Source of the DNA: Zoogloeaceae bacterium
GTDB lineage: Bacteria > Pseudomonadota > Gammaproteobacteria > Burkholderiales > Rhodocyclaceae
Reading direction: 5' to 3'
Length of the DNA: 8,820 nt
Assembly (NCBI GenBank): GCA_031290955.1
Contig: JAISLJ010000010.1
Location: forward strand, 1 to 8,820
Below, one piece after another: positions 6,469 to 8,820 of the stretch. The notes beneath the pieces were generated by a model. The model was not told where the DNA came from, did not search any database, and saw nothing but the letters and a program-made list of their open reading frames with translations. A program made the position numbers and the translations under genes. How positions within the stretch are numbered: position 1 is the stretch's first letter; every line of letters begins with the position of its first letter.

Positions 6469-8361
6469 ATGACAGAGACTTCTCCCCGCTGGGCGCGTGA
6501 TATCGAACGGCTGTTGCCGATCCGCGCGCAATTCATCCTGACCGGCAACATCCGCGACCATTTCCTGACCGCGCTCGCGGGCGGACGGCGCACGCCCGCG
6601 CCGCTCATGCGCTGCCTGTGGAACACGCTGGCCGGGCAGGGCTTTCGCTTCCTGCTGGTGTATGACCCGGTGGGCGGCGTGCGTCCCTATCCGGCGGAAC
6701 CGGAGATCGTCGCCGAGGCCGTCCGGCTGTTCGATCTGAAACTCCAGGATGACGCCATGCCCATGAGCCTGGAACGCCTCATCGACCTGATGCGCCATCT
6801 GGTGCGCCAGCGTGAGGCGCATGCGGCGCTCGTCATTGATTTCGCCTCGCGCCTCGTGCGCCATCCGGATCACATGGATGCCGGGGAACATCGCTTCTTC
6901 CTGGCGGCGGAATACCTGGCGGCGCAGGCCACGCCAATCGGCATCCGGGAAATGGCGCGCGCGAACCCGGACTACAAGCCGGTCTATCACCCGATTCTAT
7001 GGCTGGTGAATCGGGCGCAGGATTTTCCCTCCTGGTTCGCGCTCGACAACAGCCGGGTGGAAATCCTCAACATCGCCCTGCCGGATTTCGAGACCCGCGC
7101 CGCAGCGGCGAAGAGCTATATCAACCTCTTCCAGAACGGGGCGACAGCCAGTGAGTCCGAGCAGGAGACCTTCGCCAGGGAATTCGCCCGTGCCACGGAG
7201 GGCATGCCGCTCCTTGCGCTTTCCGATGCCGCGCAGCTTGCCAACCGGCAGGGCATTCCCTGCGCGGAGGTGGAGGATGCCGTGCAGTGCTACAAGGTGG
7301 GCGTGCGGGAAAATCCCTGGAAAAAGCCCTATCTCCGCGAACGCATTGCCCAGGCGGCGCAATCGATTGGCCGCCGGGTGAAGGGGCAGGAGCAGGCCGT
7401 CACCAAGAGCGTGGATATCCTGATGCGTTCGGTGATGGGCCTCACCGGGGCGCAGGCGGGCGGCGGCAGCGGCAACCGGCCACGCGGCGTGCTCTTCCTC
7501 GCCGGCCCCACCGGAACGGGGAAGACCGAACTCGCCAAGAGCCTCACGGAACTCGTCTTCGGCGACGAGCGCGCCTACATTCGTTTCGACATGAGCGAGT
7601 TTTCCGAATCGCACACCGGGGCGCGGCTTCTGGGCGCGCCGCCGGGCTACGTGGGCTTTGAGGCGGGCGGCGAACTCACGAACGCGGTGCGGGAAAAGCC
7701 GTTTTCTGTCGTGCTCTTCGACGAGGTGGAAAAGGCGCATCCGCTCATCCTCGATAAATTCCTGCAAATCCTCGAAGACGGACGCCTCACCGATGGTCGG
7801 GGCGATACCGCCTATTTTTCCGAGGCCATCCTCGTCTTCACCTCGAACCTGGGCATTTTCACCGAGGATGCGGAAGGGCGGCGCATTGAGAACGTGCGTC
7901 CCGGCGACGACTACCCGACCGTGGAGAAAAAGGTGCGCGCCGCCATCGCCGACCATTTCAAGTTCTACCTCTCGCGCCCGGAACTCCTGAACCGCATCGG
8001 CGACAACATCGTCGTCTTCAATTTCATCACGCCGCCGGTCGCCGAGCGCATTTTCACCGGGATGCTGGAGAACATCATGCGCCGGGTACGCGAAGAGCAC
8101 GACCTCATGCTGGAACTGGCCCCTGCGGCGCGTGCGCAGTTGCTGCGCTGGTGCGTGGCGGATCTGGCGCACGGCGGACGCGGCATCGGCAACCAGTTGG
8201 AATCGCGCTTCATCAACCCTCTCGCCCGCGCCCTCTTCGCCCTTGACCTCACCCAACACACCCACATCCGCGTCACAGAACTGCACGAGAACGCCGAACG
8301 CATTGTTTCCCTGGTCCTGGCGGACGGCGATGAAAAACCCTGTCCTGGCGGACGGCAATGA
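6469..8361 (+). CDS. HSP100-like double AAA+ protein: degenerate N-terminal domain plus ClpB/ClpX-type motor
   Basis: This 630-residue cytoplasmic protein has a complete AAA+ motor of the ClpB-D2/ClpA-D2 type at residues about 310-610: Walker A GPTGTGKT (346-353), pore loop GYVG (Tyr394), Walker B VVLFDEVEKAH (Asp418-Glu419), sensor 1 TSNLG (Asn460), arginine finger in LLNRIGD (Arg509) and sensor 2 GGRGIGNQ (Arg571). It should hydrolyse ATP as a hexamer and thread or remodel proteins. The N-terminal 290 residues lack the Clp N-domain and the ClpB middle coiled coil. They look like a second AAA+ fold in which the P-loop is replaced by FILTGNIRDHF (about 22-32) and a Walker-B-like strand ends at Asp124 (ALVIDF). 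No IGF/IGL ClpP-docking loop is seen, so action without ClpP is likely. The gene follows the coiled-coil gene by 6 bases. A tandem duplication at its 3' end alters the last residues (EKPCPGGRQ). The exact family name is not known to me. Confidence 0.88.
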   Translation: MTETSPRWARDIERLLPIRAQFILTGNIRDHFLTALAGGRRTPAPLMRCLWNTLAGQGFRFLLVYDPVGGVRPYPAEPEIVAEAVRLFDLKLQDDAMPMSLERLIDLMRHLVRQREAHAALVIDFASRLVRHPDHMDAGEHRFFLAAEYLAAQATPIGIREMARANPDYKPVYHPILWLVNRAQDFPSWFALDNSRVEILNIALPDFETRAAAAKSYINLFQNGATASESEQETFAREFARATEGMPLLALSDAAQLANRQGIPCAEVEDAVQCYKVGVRENPWKKPYLRERIAQAAQSIGRRVKGQEQAVTKSVDILMRSVMGLTGAQAGGGSGNRPRGVLFLAGPTGTGKTELAKSLTELVFGDERAYIRFDMSEFSESHTGARLLGAPPGYVGFEAGGELTNAVREKPFSVVLFDEVEKAHPLILDKFLQILEDGRLTDGRGDTAYFSEAILVFTSNLGIFTEDAEGRRIENVRPGDDYPTVEKKVRAAIADHFKFYLSRPELLNRIGDNIVVFNFITPPVAERIFTGMLENIMRRVREEHDLMLELAPAARAQLLRWCVADLAHGGRGIGNQLESRFINPLARALFALDLTQHTHIRVTELHENAERIVSLVLADGDEKPCPGGRQ

Positions 8362-8368
8362 AAACCCT
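8314..8368 (+). repeat. 28/27-base tandem duplication at the ATPase gene 3' end
   Basis: The 28 bases 8314-8341 (beginning GTCCTGGCGGACGGC) are repeated at 8342-8368 with one G-to-A change and one A missing from the A-run. The first copy is read as VLADGDEKP. Because the unit is not a multiple of three, the second copy is read in another frame and supplies the stop TGA 8359-8361. The second copy also supplies the left arm of the terminator-like hairpin. Confidence 0.9.
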
Positions 8369-8388
8369 TTTCTGCCCAGAGGGTTTTC
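8360..8388 (+). terminator. Terminator-like hairpin after the ATPase gene
   Basis: GAAAACCCT (8360-8368) pairs with AGGGTTTTC (8380-8388), extendable by a G-T and an A-T pair to about 11 pairs with a 7-base loop (TCTGCCC). The downstream arm ends in TTTT and is followed by CGTT, so the T-run is short and partly inside the stem. The hairpin overlaps the ATPase stop codon. It is a plausible intrinsic terminator of moderate strength that could work in both directions because the opposite arm has an A-run. Confidence 0.65.
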
Positions 8389-8410
8389 GTTCCATGCCCC
8401 ATGATTTTAG

Positions 8411-8430
8411 GGGCGGGTTTCAAACCCGCC
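8411..8430. repeat. Palindromic repeat GGCGGGTTTcAAACCCGCC
   Basis: GGCGGGTTT (8412-8420) and AAACCCGCC (8422-8430) are perfect complements around a single C. As RNA this would form a 7-bp stem with a five-base loop. Similar GGGGCGGGTTT...AAACCCGCC units are familiar as interspersed intergenic repeats in several bacterial groups; the copy number in this genome is unknown. Confidence 0.7.
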
Positions 8431-8440
8431 ATTACTTTGT

Positions 8441-8475
8441 CGTCATTGCGAGGCGCAAAGCGCCGTGGCAATCCA
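8441..8475. repeat. Interspersed palindromic repeat of the CATTGCGAG...GGCAATCC type
   Basis: The unit runs CGTCATTGCGAGGCGC, AAA, GCGCCGTGGCAATCC. ATTGC (8445-8449) pairs with GCAAT (8468-8472), and inside it GGCGC (8452-8456) pairs with GCGCC (8460-8464) around AAA. This two-part stem matches a widely seen intergenic repeat family in bacterial genomes (TCATTGCGAG...CAATCC), from memory. Confidence 0.75.
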
Positions 8476-8550
8476 CCGGCCTTCATTTGTGGGACACCCT
8501 TCCCACCCGCGCCGCCGTTCGCTTCGGAGCGTGGCGATTCCGCACCGTTC

Positions 8551-8598
8551 CCCTCGCCCGCTTGGCGGGAGAGGGTGCCCCGCAGGGGCGGGAGAGGG
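8551..8598. repeat. REP-like double hairpin (CCCTCGCCCGC...GGGAGAGGG)
   Basis: The first hairpin pairs CCCTC (8551-8555) with GAGGG (8571-8575) and CCCGC (8557-8561) with GCGGG (8565-8569) around TTG. The second pairs GCCCC (8577-8581) with GGGGC (8585-8589) around GCA, followed by GGGAGAGGG. The CCCTC...GGGAGAGGGTGCCC...GGGCGGGAGAGGG architecture is typical of REP-like intergenic elements. Confidence 0.75.
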
Positions 8599-8675
8599 AG
8601 CCGTTCCGTGCGGAGCGCAGCGACGCTCATTTCTCCCACCCTTTTCCGCAACAGAAGCGCCCAAGGAAAAATATG

Positions 8676-8704
8676 CGGCGCTTCGCGCCGGAGGGTGGAC
8701 ACCC
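8676..8704. repeat. Palindromic repeat CGGCGC-TTC-GCGCCG with adjoining GGGTG-GA-CACCC
   Basis: CGGCGC (8676-8681) pairs with GCGCCG (8685-8690) around TTC. Immediately after it, GGGTG (8693-8697) pairs with CACCC (8700-8704) around GA. The first stem resembles the GGCGC-AAA-GCGCC core at 8452-8464, so the two elements may share ancestry. Confidence 0.6.
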
Positions 8705-8820
8705 TTGTATCTTCCCCTTGCAGGCCGAAACGGATAGATTCCACCCGTTTGACCGGCCCGGCTGGATAGTTCGTTGCGCCCTTGGAACAGAGATGATTCC
8801 GTGAGAGAGCCAGGAGCGTC

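Larger units (their letters stand above)
8389..8820. other. Non-coding region with a cluster of palindromic repeats
   Basis: No credible gene is present. Open frames here are repeat-derived and of random composition. The region from 8411 to 8704 holds at least four different palindromic elements, listed separately, plus a 10-base direct repeat GGACACCCTT at 8492-8501 and 8697-8706. Beyond about 8710 I see no structure, promoter or RNA gene up to the window end. Confidence 0.6.

Noticed and set aside
5851..8358. Two long minus-strand frames (379 and 453 codons)
   Set aside because: Antisense shadows of the coiled-coil and ATPase genes; no motifs, while the + strand ATPase has every AAA+ motif in order.
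8411..8704. CRISPR array
   Set aside because: The repeats differ from each other, are not regularly spaced and are internally palindromic intergenic elements.
8749..8790. Possible promoter TTGACC near the right edge
   Set aside because: No acceptable -10 box at 16-18 bases and no gene start before the window end.

Overview
The window looks like a mosaic chromosomal segment from a Gram-negative, probably proteobacterial, genome. The evidence is a proteobacterial-type TtcA, REP-like interspersed palindromes, and GC-rich coding DNA on the right (about 60% or more by eye) beside an AT-richer left edge. The sequence does not support a species call. Six genes are supported (one truncated by the window edge), along with two probable gene relics, one consensus-quality promoter, one terminator-like hairpin and a cluster of palindromic repeats.

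Left edge (1-900). An open frame runs in from outside the window and ends at 423. Its residues resemble Imm50-type immunity proteins of polymorphic toxin systems. A gene-poor stretch follows. It contains a clear relic of the DNA-repair gene uvrA (about 608-717): two conserved UvrA blocks abut in different frames, and everything between them, including the ABC signature and Walker B, is missing. The left 600 bases are visibly poorer in GC than the rest, which suggests an acquired or degrading region.

Centre-left (898-2791, + strand). A FAD/NAD(P)-dependent, thioredoxin-reductase-fold oxidoreductase without the CxxC redox pair is linked to ttcA (tRNA 2-thiocytidine synthetase). A 14-base tandem duplication creates two successive ATGA stop/start overlaps at the junction, framing a five-codon mini-ORF. 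Translation of the two genes therefore looks coupled, and the reductase is a plausible but unproven electron donor for the Fe-S enzyme TtcA.

Centre (2807-4762, - strand). A lone gene convergent with ttcA encodes a multi-pass GT-C-type membrane glycosyltransferase of the TMTC/PMT-like group with a C-terminal helical domain. It has its own near-perfect sigma-70-type promoter at 4801-4829. Upstream, about 4830-5090 holds a start-less open frame that may be a gene remnant.

Right (5152-8361, + strand). A two-gene cassette encodes a coiled-coil protein of unrecognised family with a mixed alpha/beta C-terminal region, followed 6 bases later by an HSP100-like AAA+ protein. The ATPase has an intact ClpB/ClpX-type motor domain at its C-terminus and what looks like a degenerate, P-loop-less AAA+ domain at its N-terminus. 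This pair is the best candidate for an undescribed system: a dedicated unfoldase or remodeller with its own coiled-coil adaptor or substrate. Its 3' end carries a 28/27-base tandem duplication that changes the reading frame at the C-terminus and feeds into a terminator hairpin. The last 430 bases are non-coding and packed with several different palindromic repeats.
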